The notes below the pieces were generated by a model. It saw only the letters and a list, made by a program, of their open reading frames with translations, was not told where the DNA came from and searched no databases. Below are positions 10,659 through 21,365 of a stretch of DNA of 64,000 bases, piece by piece (positions within the stretch are counted from its first letter, which is position 1; each line of letters begins with the position of its first letter). Location of the stretch: positions 12,989,456 to 13,053,455 of the forward strand of contig OX465110.1 in NCBI GenBank assembly GCA_949987565.1, given 5' to 3'. The stretch comes from Luidia sarsii (Eukaryota; Echinodermata; Asteroidea; Paxillosida; Luidiidae). A program made the translations under genes and the position numbers.

Positions 10659-12620
10659 TTGCCGGGGGGAAAGGGCGCCCTCTCTAGCCCGTCTCCCTCC
10701 CAATCACTCGCTCTCCAATCCTCCTCCAATCATACTCTCCATCCTTCCCTCCCCTTCACTCTCCCTCTCTCTCTCTCTCTTTCACTCCCCCCCTGCCAAA
10801 CACAATTTGCCCCCTCCCCCTCTCAAGAGAAACCCCTCCAAAAAGTCCCAGACATCGGGTCTAGCCACCAAAGAATCTTATCAAGACCTGCGGTCGATTT
10901 TCAGCAAGAAGACGATCGAAACATGGGGAACTGCTTGACCAGATCACAACTTACGGCGGGTCAACGATCGTAAGTCGAGTGACGACTCGTACAGACTGTG
11001 TGGAATCCACAACCTGAGCAGGTTTCGTGCTTTGCGAGTTTGGCACCTGCACAGGCACAAAGCTTCGGTTCATTTCAGCACGGCGGGCATTTTTGTTTTC
11101 TTCAAGAAATATCACAGATAATGTAATACAATTATTTGAATCATGATGATATCAACTGTAATATTGGAGCGCCAACTTTGTTTCTCAACTGTGCAAGATA
11201 AGCTGTAGACATTCTAGACATCCAGACCAGTGACGTCACACACCACTCGAATGGCGGTGAAGTCACGAGACTCGGTCCACAGTCTTGTGGCTATTGCGAC
11301 CCCTGCTGCTTTTCCCCCCATCCCATCCCCCATCCATCCATCCATCCATCCACGTCTTCTTCCAGCCTACACTGAGACCAGCGAGGAGTCAGTGGCACAA
11401 TTCTCAAGGGCAGCCCGGCCCGTTAATGTGCCACTGCCCACTGTACACCCCAGAATGGCAAGCAGTTGATTTCACCAAACTCATCTTGAGACGATGATCG
11501 ATCGATGCACAGAAACCCAAACGGCCTGTCACAACTTACGGTGGGTTATCCATGGAATGTTGAGATGCGATACACCGTAAGGGTTGAATCCACGCCAGGA
11601 CAGACAGTAGTGCTTGACACTTGACAGTACAGATTCAAGTTTTGAATATTGGGGAATAGGGTGGTTTTTTTTTTAGCTACCTAGAATTTATTTACTGTAT
11701 GAAATGTGTACATAGGATCATTGGAACAAGGATGTTGATTTTTATCCCCCCCCCCCAAACAAAATAAAGCACAGTCTAAATCTATGAAAGGAAAAGGATG
11801 AATGAAACAAGAAATTGTTTTTCAGAGCAAGATTCAATCAGTGTTATTTCTTGTCTAGTGTCAGACTGGCAATCTCTCATATAATCCTAGCTGGTCCCCC
11901 TCCCCCCAAGTTATTACCTCCTTCATAAACGGATGTAGCAAATGGCGGGGAACCAGTTGCTCGGGTTGTTGAAATGAAACTGTTGGAGACAAAATTCAAA
12001 ATGCTTTGAGCACACTGCACAGACAGTCATGGGGCACTGTTAGACTGTTAGTACACGTATTTTGTATCACAAATCTTTTCATTGATCCTGAACATGGCTT
12101 TCACTTCAGAATATCATTTGCCCTACTGACTCGTTGCACTCTTTGGGTCAATTTTCAAAGCCAAACCACCTCATACCTAAATTGTAAATAGGCCTTGTGC
12201 ATCTGGCGTCTTCCCACCATTCATGTCAGAGGTCAAGCGGCAGTGGGACTACGGCTGGCTCTGAATTCAGTGGCTTTGGGCTTGGGATAGCACACAGGTC
12301 AAATGGGATGTGGCTGCCACAACCACCAGCCACTCACCTCCATTAGACTCGTGTGCAATATGAAGCCGTAGCCAAAGAATCCGGGGGTTGGGGGTGCCAG
12401 CCAAAGGAACTGGGCTTGGCGCGTTGGGTGGTCCTGCTATGTGCATTTCTCCCGCCTCAAAGCGAGGGCGCCCTATTCATGACATCACGTGCACAGTCGT
12501 ACGAGAGAGAGAACATTTTGTGAATGTACATGTAAAGCTCTAGGCAGTATCTGATATGTATTGATGGTATTGAATATTACTGAACGGAACTCAATAAAGT
12601 AAATTATTGTAGCCATTTCA
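10659..12620 (+). other. EMC8: EMC8 3' UTR (probable), with two poly(A) signals
   Basis: No coding potential follows the stop. Pyrimidine-rich simple sequence covers 10680-10810. AATAAA occurs at 11763-11768 and 12593-12598; the second is followed by GT-rich sequence and is the better distal end. Extent is inferred. Confidence 0.5.
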
Positions 12621-13287
12621 ACGATTGTGTATTGCAATTTCTCATTGCACCATATTCAAACGGAGCACTTGGTTAGCACACAATTTTCTTGTCTTGGTGG
12701 TTCAAGATCTTTGAGAAAATGATCTGATCAAAAGATTCCGAAAAGGAGTTCATCAATTTCTTTTCGAAGATTGCTTGGAGCTTGGAAAACGTGGAGCCCT
12801 GCATTTCACTTGCAACGGTATTGTGCAAAGCAACATGTATACAGTATTTCTGAAGGCGGGATTTAGATTTCTATATTGTCAGCTTCAGGTGGTGATAAAC
12901 AGCACCCTCAATATGTTTGTGGTAGCAACAAAGTTGAGACAAGTACCTGTACTTCTCCAAAGGCTTTTCACACTACAACAATCAGCCAGGAAATAGAATT
13001 GGACCAAATCAAACAACCCATCAATTTCCCAGGAAAACTGCTTAAACCTATGCTGCGATTTGGACCAGTAGTGAGAGTAGACAGGGCAAATCCCCAGGGG
13101 CAAGCATTTACCAAGGGTTATGATGGGGTAATAATAACTGGCAAGCTTCCACTTTCTAGAACCAAGATCAAGGGAGTCACACCTTTTGAAAATGTGATGA
13201 GAAAACATGATTTCAATACACACTGGCACAAAGCAATTGATTTCCACAACAGGCAGAGCTATGCAGATTTCTAACATAAAAATGTAA
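12621..13287. other. Unassigned region with a 132-codon frame
   Basis: The frame at 12876-13274 (+) has no recognised domain, and the opposite strand is open over the same stretch, so it is more likely chance or an old repeat than a gene. Confidence 0.3.
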
Positions 13288-13487
13288 ATTTATTTCAAAT
13301 GCCTCGGCACAAAAAGATCTGAATGAACACCAAAGGGCAGAGATAACAAAATAAAACAAACCTCACATAGAACTGGATGCACACAACTAGAAACCAAAAC
13401 CGTTTTAAGACCGTCTTAATAAAGATTTCCATTTCAACATTTAACCCCAAAACAGAAGGAATCTGTCTTGCCATAAGGGAAGTGTAT

Positions 13488-13708
13488 AAGTGTATATTCA
13501 CCCAACAACGGCATACTTCCTGCAGGTCGTTCCTGCTTATGTTATGCATATTCATGAACACTCTGTAAACTGATTGGCAAACAGAGTATAAACTTGCGCA
13601 TGAATATGCATAAACGTGATGTAATGACAAGTGGCCAATCAACGGACTAGGGGACCGGCAGAATAGCGTTTGCGGGAAGAATGCTGTTGCCGGGAGAATA
13701 TACACCTG
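13488..13708. mobile_element. MITE-like element
   Basis: Imperfect about 30-bp TIRs (aagtgtatattc... and ...gaatatacacct). Inside is a second inverted pair, ttatgcatattcatg with catgaatatgcataa. Confidence 0.6.
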
Positions 13709-13720
13709 CCTTTAATAAAA

Positions 13721-14155
13721 TGTGACCCGGCACAGCGACATGAGGAATATCCCACCAAAACACTTTTCGAGTAAACAATGCCTAAAGTCAAAGTATCTTC
13801 TCAATTCGATAAAAAAAAATAAAAAATTCTCTGTATTTTCGGACAGTTAATGTATTGGAGGATGTTACGTCCAAAGAATTTTTCCGAAATCCGTCTCTAA
13901 ATGTTGAAAAAACGAGGACTTCGGGGGAGTGTTTTCTGCCTTTTTGAATGGCCGCTTTCGAGGAGTTAGAATGGCGCTGCTATATTGTGTCTGGTACCAA
14001 ATGAACGAGCGAAGTCCCCTTATACTATTTACAACAAAGTTCACATGGAAATAATTTTGATATCATTTGAAAGCTAATGGTATACTCTTTCACATTAGAA
14101 AATCTCAAAATCTCAAAAGTGGGGGTTTTTCCTCATTATGCTGTGCCGGGTCACA
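13721..14155. mobile_element. MITE-like element with TGTGACCCGGCACAGC ends
   Basis: TIRs tgtgacccggcacagc (13721-13736) and gctgtgccgggtcaca (14140-14155), extended by a less exact match. It abuts the previous element. Interior non-coding. Confidence 0.75.
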
Positions 14156-15180
14156 TATATAACCTATTCATTTCAGAACTCAAATACAATCGTGTTGAAG
14201 GATGAAAGTTCCAAAGACATGTTTGCCATTTCACATCCTGGTATTAACCTCCTGAAACAGATTTCTGTTTACAAATGTGACCTTTTCTACAACCGTATTG
14301 TCCACTTGGACTGAGATTATATGCTTGCAGAGTTGCGACAAACTACATGTACATGAGGCACTATCTCCTCCTTGGGAAAAAAGGCACATTCTCATCCCTA
14401 TATTTCACAAGATGTGGAACAAAGTAGACCCTAATTTCTGCCACCAAATTTTGGTTTCAGGAAGACCCATTTGAAGTTGAATTCACCTTGTATAAAAACC
14501 TGAGTGAGAATCCTGCAGTTTTGTAGAAAAGGGCAAGAATTTGTCTCGTTCCAGAGAAAGAAATTGGCTTACCTGCCACATGAGCAAGACAATTTGAAGT
14601 TTTCACACTGACTCTGGACATCTCATCTGGTCACAGTTAACCAGTTCTTCAGAGAATCAGAGTTTCATAGTGTCTATAGAGCAAAGATATTCCCCTCCAT
14701 TCCAATACAATGTGCACACTGCTCATCAGGTACAGGTGGCTGAGACATGTGCTTCACACAAGACAGCATGGTAGCCAGCCCTGAGGGCATGACCTCTAAC
14801 ACCATAGTCTGGGACTGAACTCCCATTGGATAAAGTGCACAAAGAGCTGCACAGCAACTGGGAACCGGACTTTTCTTTAGGGAGGTGAAGTGAAAGGTAC
14901 ATATACATGTAATGATGTATACAAAAACTTGGACACAGCTCCACAGTAGTGACACAAAGACATCAGAAAAAACCCTGATAGTATGTAAACTTGTAAAGGG
15001 TGGCATAGTACAGAGTAAGAATGTGGCATGTTTGGACCATGGAGGGCAAATGACTGGATGAAAATGCCCGAGGTTTAAATTTCACCAGCCACTCTCACCA
15101 AAAATTCCAATAATTATACATAAGGTGATATACAAAAATGTTGCAAACTGCTTACTGACTAAAATTACCAAAAAGTAAAT

Positions 15181-15945
15181 CTAAAATTTAGTGGGCCTGA
15201 CGTTTCGATCCTAGCAGGACCTTTCTCAAAGGCAGAGTGACAAGGACAAAACAGATACATGTACATGTACACGAAGGCAGGGGGAGAGAGTGAATAGGAC
15301 ACGGATGAGAAACAGAGGACAAAGAGTGAAGCTGGTAGGGAGAGATCAAAGGGAAGGGCAAGGGGTAGGGTAGGGATTAGTGAGAGGAGGGGGAAAGATC
15401 AAAGAGAAGGGCAAGGAGTGGGGTAGGGATTAGTGACAATAGGGGGAAAAGATCAAAGAGAGAAGTGTGAAAGACTGAACACAAAAGAAGGATTATCAGA
15501 AAGCTGCATGGTGTTAGTCATTACCCTCCTGGATGTTGAGACCATGTGGTTGAATAGTCCGAAGACGCTTCATCCACATTTTCTCACGGCTAAGACGGAC
15601 AGCATTACTACGGTGACCAAGTGATTCTATGCCCAGTACACTCATATCTGATATCGAATGATCAGGGAGATTGAAGTGATACCCAACAGGGGTGTCCATT
15701 TTACCGGTTTTGATGGTAGACCTATGGCCATAGATTCGTTTTTTGAGGGTGTTTTTTGTCTCGCCAACATACTGAATATTACAAACTCTACAAGAGATGA
15801 GGTATATGATGTTTGAGGTAGTGCACGTGATAGAGCCATAGGTCGTGTGGGTAGTTCCAGAAGAATGTCCATTGAAAGAGTCTATTTCCTTGACATGTGT
15901 CTTGCAAACAATGCATTTCGAGGTACACTTAAATGTACCAAATAT
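15181..15945. repeat. Left inverted arm of the Penelope-like element
   Basis: 765 nt, reverse complement of 17284-18048 with equal length and no indel noticed. Contains the CT/GA-rich stretch, TACATG microsatellite and hairpin motif near 15200-15236. Confidence 0.88.
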
Positions 15946-17382
15946 GGTTGGAGGTGAAGAGTCCAAAGGGGGAACCTCTGCTCGGACAATTAAGTCACGC
16001 AGGTTACGGGGGCGCCTGAAAGCCAAAACAGGCGAATTAGGAATGGCTTCAGCCAGACGATCTGAAGTGTGGAGAATATGGTGGTTTTCCTTAGTTATCT
16101 TCCTGAGAGGAGGAAGAGAAGGGTGGTAGGAAGTAACTAAGGGAACTTTGGGCTTGTCCTTGGGACCTGGAGGCTTTTGTTTTAGTGCCGAACTTCTGGG
16201 AATGGAATAGACTTTAGCAATGGAGTTCTTCACTTGGCGAGAACTATAGCCTCTAGCAACCAAGTTACTGGCCAATACACGTGTATGGCGGCGAAAGTCG
16301 GACTCATTGGAACATATACGCCTCAATCTGAGGGCCTGGCTGTAAGCTATACCAGTCTTACAGTGTCTAGGGTGACAACTGGAGGAATGGAGATATTGAT
16401 GAGTGTCGGTGGGCTTAGAATACAAGTCAGTAGTTAGTGTATTGAGGTCTTTCCGGACGGTGACGTCCAGAAAGTGGGTCTGTTGAAGAGACTGCTCCCA
16501 AGTGAATTTGATGGTCCTATGGAAGGAATTGATGTGGTCAAAGAACGCATTCAAGCTGCTACCGTCCCTAGTCCAAATGAAGAACACGTCATCTATGTAT
16601 CTCCACCAAATCCAGGGACGGCATGGAGCCTCACTGAGCATGCGTTCCTCAAGGTCACCCATGAAGAGGCATGCAAAGGAAGGAGCCATGCGCGTGCCCA
16701 TGGCAGTGCCATGCACTTGAAGATAGTGCTTGCCAAGAAAGGAGAAATTATTCTTGGCCAGCACTAACCTCATGAGGGTGGTTATGTCGGAGATGGGTGG
16801 AGAAGACTGTTTTCCCTTGGCCAGGGCCGAGGAGCAAGCTTGAATGCCTTCTTCCTGGGGGATGTTAGTGTATAGAGAGGAGACGTCAATAGTACCAATT
16901 ATGGCAGTGGCAGGGATTTGATCCTTGACACTTTCCAACTTTCGCAGAAAGTCGGGAGTGTCATGGACGTATGAGGGGATTTGGGGAACCAGGGGTTTGA
17001 GAAAAGAGTCAATGAAAAGAGATATGTGTTCCGTAGGTGAACCATTGCCAGAGATGATGGGTCTACCTGGGTTGTTGGCCTTGTGAATTTTCGGGAGAAG
17101 GTAGAATCTGGCAGTTCTACAATTGATAGGTGATAGAAATCTGTGAGCTTTTTTACTCAAATTATCACGTGATCGCATGTCATCCAAAGCTTCCTGAATT
17201 TGCTCTGAAAATTTGCCAGTGGGGTTAGAGTCCAGACATTTATAGTGCTGGGGATTGTTGAGTTGGCGATTGGCTTCATCAATATATTTGGTACATTTAA
17301 GTGTACCTCGAAATGCATTGTTTGCAAGACACATGTCAAGGAAATAGACTCTTTCAATGGACATTCTTCTGGAACTACCCAC
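15514..17382 (-). CDS. Penelope-like reverse transcriptase with GIY-YIG endonuclease, 5'-truncated
   Basis: 622-codon frame. Residues 1-33 are antisense of the inverted arm and not true element protein; the genuine RT starts near IDEANRQL. RT features: FYLLPKIHK (93-101), GRPIISG, motif A IGTIDVSSLYTNIP (D166), HGTAMGTRMAPSFA and the catalytic YIDD at 262-265. A Cys-rich segment (CTSKCIVC, from 486) precedes a GIY-YIG domain: IIYLISC (525-531), IQYVG (537-541), KKRIYGHRS and REKMWMK. Canonical endonuclease-bearing Penelope-like proteins start further upstream, so the N-terminus is missing and this copy is probably not autonomous, although the remaining frame is intact. Confidence 0.93.
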   Translation of the reverse strand: MGSSRRMSIERVYFLDMCLANNAFRGTLKCTKYIDEANRQLNNPQHYKCLDSNPTGKFSEQIQEALDDMRSRDNLSKKAHRFLSPINCRTARFYLLPKIHKANNPGRPIISGNGSPTEHISLFIDSFLKPLVPQIPSYVHDTPDFLRKLESVKDQIPATAIIGTIDVSSLYTNIPQEEGIQACSSALAKGKQSSPPISDITTLMRLVLAKNNFSFLGKHYLQVHGTAMGTRMAPSFACLFMGDLEERMLSEAPCRPWIWWRYIDDVFFIWTRDGSSLNAFFDHINSFHRTIKFTWEQSLQQTHFLDVTVRKDLNTLTTDLYSKPTDTHQYLHSSSCHPRHCKTGIAYSQALRLRRICSNESDFRRHTRVLASNLVARGYSSRQVKNSIAKVYSIPRSSALKQKPPGPKDKPKVPLVTSYHPSLPPLRKITKENHHILHTSDRLAEAIPNSPVLAFRRPRNLRDLIVRAEVPPLDSSPPTIFGTFKCTSKCIVCKTHVKEIDSFNGHSSGTTHTTYGSITCTTSNIIYLISCRVCNIQYVGETKNTLKKRIYGHRSTIKTGKMDTPVGYHFNLPDHSISDMSVLGIESLGHRSNAVRLSREKMWMKRLRTIQPHGLNIQEGND

Positions 17383-17715
17383 ACGACCTATGGCTCTATC
17401 ACGTGCACTACCTCAAACATCATATACCTCATCTCTTGTAGAGTTTGTAATATTCAGTATGTTGGCGAGACAAAAAACACCCTCAAAAAACGAATCTATG
17501 GCCATAGGTCTACCATCAAAACCGGTAAAATGGACACCCCTGTTGGGTATCACTTCAATCTCCCTGATCATTCGATATCAGATATGAGTGTACTGGGCAT
17601 AGAATCACTTGGTCACCGTAGTAATGCTGTCCGTCTTAGCCGTGAGAAAATGTGGATGAAGCGTCTTCGGACTATTCAACCACATGGTCTCAACATCCAG
17701 GAGGGTAATGACTAA
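17284..17715 (+). pseudogene. Inverted duplicate of the GIY-YIG domain
   Basis: On the + strand the same C-terminal protein as the main element ORF is encoded again (from FGTFKCTSKC to NIQEGND), within the right inverted arm. It lacks any RT domain and is a structural by-product of the insertion. Confidence 0.88.
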
Positions 17716-18048
17716 CACCATGCAGCTTTCTGATAATCCTTCTTTTGTGTTCAGTCTTTCACACTTCTCTCTTTGATCTTTTCCCCCTATTGTCACTAAT
17801 CCCTACCCCACTCCTTGCCCTCCTCTTTGATCTTTCCCCCTCCTCTCACTAATCCCTACCCTACCCCTTGCCCTTCCCTTTGATCTCTCCCTACCAGCTT
17901 CACTCTTTGTCCTCTGTTTCTCATCCGTGTCCTATTCACTCTCTCCCCCTGCCTTCGTGTACATGTACATGTATCTGTTTTGTCCTTGTCACTCTGCCTT
18001 TGAGAAAGGTCCTGCTAGGATCGAAACGTCAGGCCCACTAAATTTTAG
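17284..18048. repeat. Right inverted arm of the Penelope-like element
   Basis: Partner of the left arm, ending at the target duplication. The hairpin motif is at 17994-18035. Confidence 0.88.
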
Positions 18049-18062
18049 AATAATTATACATA

Positions 18063-19761
18063 TTAATTATACATAGTTGAGTTTCAATACATTATCCCAA
18101 AGAATATTACCTTGATTTGACTGCTATTTTCAAACTTGCAAAGACAACGACAAAATGGCCGCCGCGAGAGTACCCAAACTTTTCCCATCCCGTGAAAACC
18201 AATACAACTAGCTCGTATGGAATGATTGGTTAATTAGTCCACGACATGTAGAAGAGGTGTCAATGCTGAGGTAATCCAAGAACAGGAAAGGCACAAGGTT
18301 GTGGCATACAGTGCATAGAGGGAAAGTAGTACTTAGACACAAAATCAATTACATGCCCTAGGCAGTTCTACAATCATCCAGGTTTTTTCCCCTTAAATGT
18401 ATCCCCTACCTATCTATACCTCTGCAGTGCATCTGCTTGCTGTGACAGTGTCACAGCAAATACCAACAAGAAAAGGGTTCTAAATGCCATTTGTAATACA
18501 GTGGAGCGCTGATATACTGAACATTCGGCTACAACGAACATGCCCCTTGGCTCCCGATTTTACATCCATGGACAAGCGGCCGCAACTTCTATAACGAACA
18601 ACCGCTATACCAAAAAAATGTCAAGGATCCCGGGATGTTAGTTATACTAGCGACGTTGCACTGTATGGTTGTGCTTGGGTTTGGACACACGAGTCCCTCA
18701 AAGTAAAATCAAGTTAACCGTAAACCCTGTCCGCCCAAAGTGGGGACTAAGTAACTAAACAAACGAATAAATAAACATGCTAGGACATTAGAGAACAAAT
18801 ATATATCGAGTAAATTTCAGGGTGCACTTGAATAACCTTGTCCTAAAGCATTACCAATATAAACCGTAAACATATTCTCAGTTTCAAACAAGTCTCTGTA
18901 GGAAAATACACGTAGCATGCTCAACATTTAATCAACCAAAAAAATGGAACCTTTTCCATAAATTTATGTACAATAAAAGAAAAGGCTGGGAACTCAACTT
19001 CACACAAGTGACCGCTGATTCCTGTTGCTAGGGCCTTATCGCCATGGTAACCACCATTGCGGCATCCCACTTCACCTGGCAACAGGAGGGTCAATATTTC
19101 ATAGTGAAACCAAGTTCAAGGAAAATCCAAGAAAACAAACATATTTTTGTTTTAAATAAAGGAGAAAGTATCAATATGCGAGCACTTATTTTTTTTCGGA
19201 GAAGGAAAACTGAAGTATGGTGACTTTACATAGGCATCGGGGTAAAAATAAGGTGGTACTTTTCTTATTACAAAGAAAGAAAGAAAATTTAATAATTCTT
19301 CTGTTATGTACAAGACTGAACAAATTCAAACTTGGGAAATCTTTACCTGTACAAGGATTGGTCTTCTTTTTAACCTATTTTCAACAGTTATTCACAACTG
19401 TCATTTTTTTTAATGTAATATTTCTTTTTGTAAATGTTGAAATTATTCCAAGCTTTAAACCACAAAAGTATCCACAAAAAACACACGCCATGATTTTCAA
19501 TCACCATATATTCATTATTTCATTCTCGTATTTTCCCTTCCCTTTTGACTGGTAGGAAAAATATGCTTGAATACGATAACATTTTGCCAAAGTCGATGAG
19601 AAACTAACTTTGGTGCAGCAGGTCATTTACTAATGACAACCCTGTTGAGAAAGAAACCACAACCTATTTCATTTGTTCATTCAACCAAATCAATTAGTCT
19701 CATATGTATAGCAGCTAATAATCTATGCTATTCTATTAACCTTTTTTTTCAGCTGAGCTAT
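18063..19761. other. Region between the retroelement and the SLC7 end
   Basis: AT-rich, containing one MITE. Would hold the SLC7 3' UTR; only weak - strand poly(A)-like words were seen, so the transcript end is not placed. Confidence 0.4.
18499..18663. mobile_element. Tc1/mariner- or pogo-type MITE
   Basis: Ends CAGTG/CACTG flanked by TA (18497-18498, 18664-18665); subterminal tataacgaac-like segments. 165 bp, no transposase. Confidence 0.6.
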
Positions 19762-19862
19762 TTAATTTGCACTGTCCACTAACTCCCTGAACAACTTCGC
19801 ATCGGGATCTCCAAATTCAGAGCACCGTTGGAGTTGCTATGCGCCCAGCACTGTCACCGATT
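19762..19862 (-). CDS. SLC7A: SLC7 terminal exon 10 (candidate), with an in-frame TAG
   Basis: After exon 9 (...CLVQLS|C), acceptor gggcag|AATCGG gives Q-SVTVLGA, which aligns with LAT1 GIF-STTVLCQ. The frame then meets TAG at 19837-19839 but stays open for 24 more codons (starting QLQRCSEFGD, ending RELVDSAN) to TAA at 19762-19764. The acidic tail resembles normal SLC7 C-termini, so the TAG may be a variant, sequence error, readthrough site or genuine truncation. The polypyrimidine tract is weak, and the exon is short and far (5.3 kb) from exon 9. Confidence 0.6.
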
Positions 19863-21365
19863 CTGCCCAAATTTTAAACAATAGTTGTTGCTACAAAAGC
19901 GTATACACTCTTCCCAACTGGTTAGTCTCTAAGAGCTATCCTTTGGTTGTCATCTATTCGATGACAAGCCTATCTTTACAAATAAACAGGTGCAAGTGAT
20001 GATACGCACTTGAAACAATGTGAGTTTTTGAAAGAAAGAAAAAATACTGCGAAAAGCTTTGAACAACGGAGTGGATGAGGTCCACGTTGGCCTCCAAACT
20101 GCAAAATAAGAGCAAATTGCATTATCGCTGCTATTTACAAACGCAACCCCTGCTCGTATCATACACCGTACCGCCTGGAGGGAGTCTAGACTCCTTTCCA
20201 GCCTGTGAATCATCAGCTCAAGCCTAGCCTCTCCTTAAAGCAAAACCCAAATCCCTTACGATTAATTAACGCAAAAAGTTTGATATTACCAAGTAACGCA
20301 CTGTCATTTGAAACAGCGCACAGCACACTCAGAATCTCAACTGCATTACATTTCTACGACACCCTCATTAAGAAAAACGGGGGGAAACCAAGCCTTAAAA
20401 TTTGTCTACAAAAATGGCAGACAAGCAGTGATTCACCCAGATGCACATAGGTTCAATACAATTTTCTCCCATATCAAAAGGCAAGGTTTTGATGGAAGTC
20501 GCATTCAGCTTGTCATCATGGTTGAAGAGCTAAGGCTGAGGTTTAATAGGGCTATTGCTGAGGCCAGGGCTATGCCGTGAACTGGCTGCCGTACCGTAAC
20601 GCCCTGAGCCATAGCCGCTTTATATGAGTAAACAAACTACCACTGCATAACCCAAGGCATACATCACAAACAGAAAGAGAAAAAAAACAAAAAAACAAAA
20701 CAAAGGATATTAATTTTTCTTTCTTTTTAGACCATATATCTTTCAGAAGTTCCAACCCGACGCGAAAGCCCCCCCTGGAAATATGTACAGAAGCATCAAT
20801 TACAATAAGCATCACCCACCACCCTCATATTGTACACTCGTTAATCGATTATTGCATTGTCTTGTTGCCTGAAGTTGTGCATTTTTGGTCAGAGTTAAGT
20901 TCCAGGTCGGATGAGGTACAGGAGCGGCTGTATAACTCAGTCCATTTGTGAGGATCCTGTCGTTTCTTTCCCTTTGTGTGAGGGGCCGCAAGGCGACCGA
21001 GACGCAACAGCTGCTACCAATTGTCCGTGCACCGAAGCGTCCGTCGCAGATTCCTCGTAGCCCAATGTGCATATATGTTGTATGGTGGTTGAACATAAGA
21101 TTCCCCCCCCCCTCTCTGCCTCCAAATGCAACAACTTGAGGGCAGGCTCAGTGGTCGGAGAGCGCCCTCTCTTGTCCCTACACAACGCCTCAATCCTCCT
21201 TCTCCTGGGAAACGATGATGAAGGTCTTCTGCATAATGATGGTGATTTTTTCTGATAAATGTAACAAAAAGAAACACCACAGAACTGTGTTTAATACTAG
21301 TTGCAAATTTGATGAAAGATATTGCAGTGTTAGCCATTAAGTGTAGCCAAAATTTGGTACGCCAA
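19863..21365. other. SLC7 intron 9, part beyond the satellite
   Basis: No recognisable coding sequence. An alternative acceptor (ttatgcag, near 20640 on -) would add only seven residues unlike SLC7 tails. Confidence 0.4.

Larger units (their letters stand above)
15123..18048 (-). mobile_element. Penelope-like retroelement with inverted arms
   Basis: Bounded by a 14-bp target duplication (aataattatacata) at 15109-15122 and 18049-18062. Read on the - strand it has a 765-nt arm (18048-17284), a 1338-nt unique centre (17283-15946), the inverted copy of the arm (15945-15181) and a 58-nt tail (15180-15123). The arm contains the GIY-YIG coding region, CT-rich DNA and the hairpin/CGAAACGTC motif. 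Inverted pseudo-LTRs with 5' truncation are a known Penelope-like arrangement. The equal arm lengths and identical encoded protein suggest a young insertion. Confidence 0.9.

Noticed and set aside
12876..13277. 132-codon + frame and 130-codon - frame over the same DNA
   Set aside because: No domain recognised, both strands open, and no supporting splice or promoter signals.
17245..17715. Separate + strand GIY-YIG gene
   Set aside because: It is the inverted arm of the Penelope-like element with identical protein sequence and no RT.
20580..20645. Alternative terminal SLC7 exon after a strong polypyrimidine tract
   Set aside because: It would add only LVVCLLI, which does not resemble an SLC7 tail.
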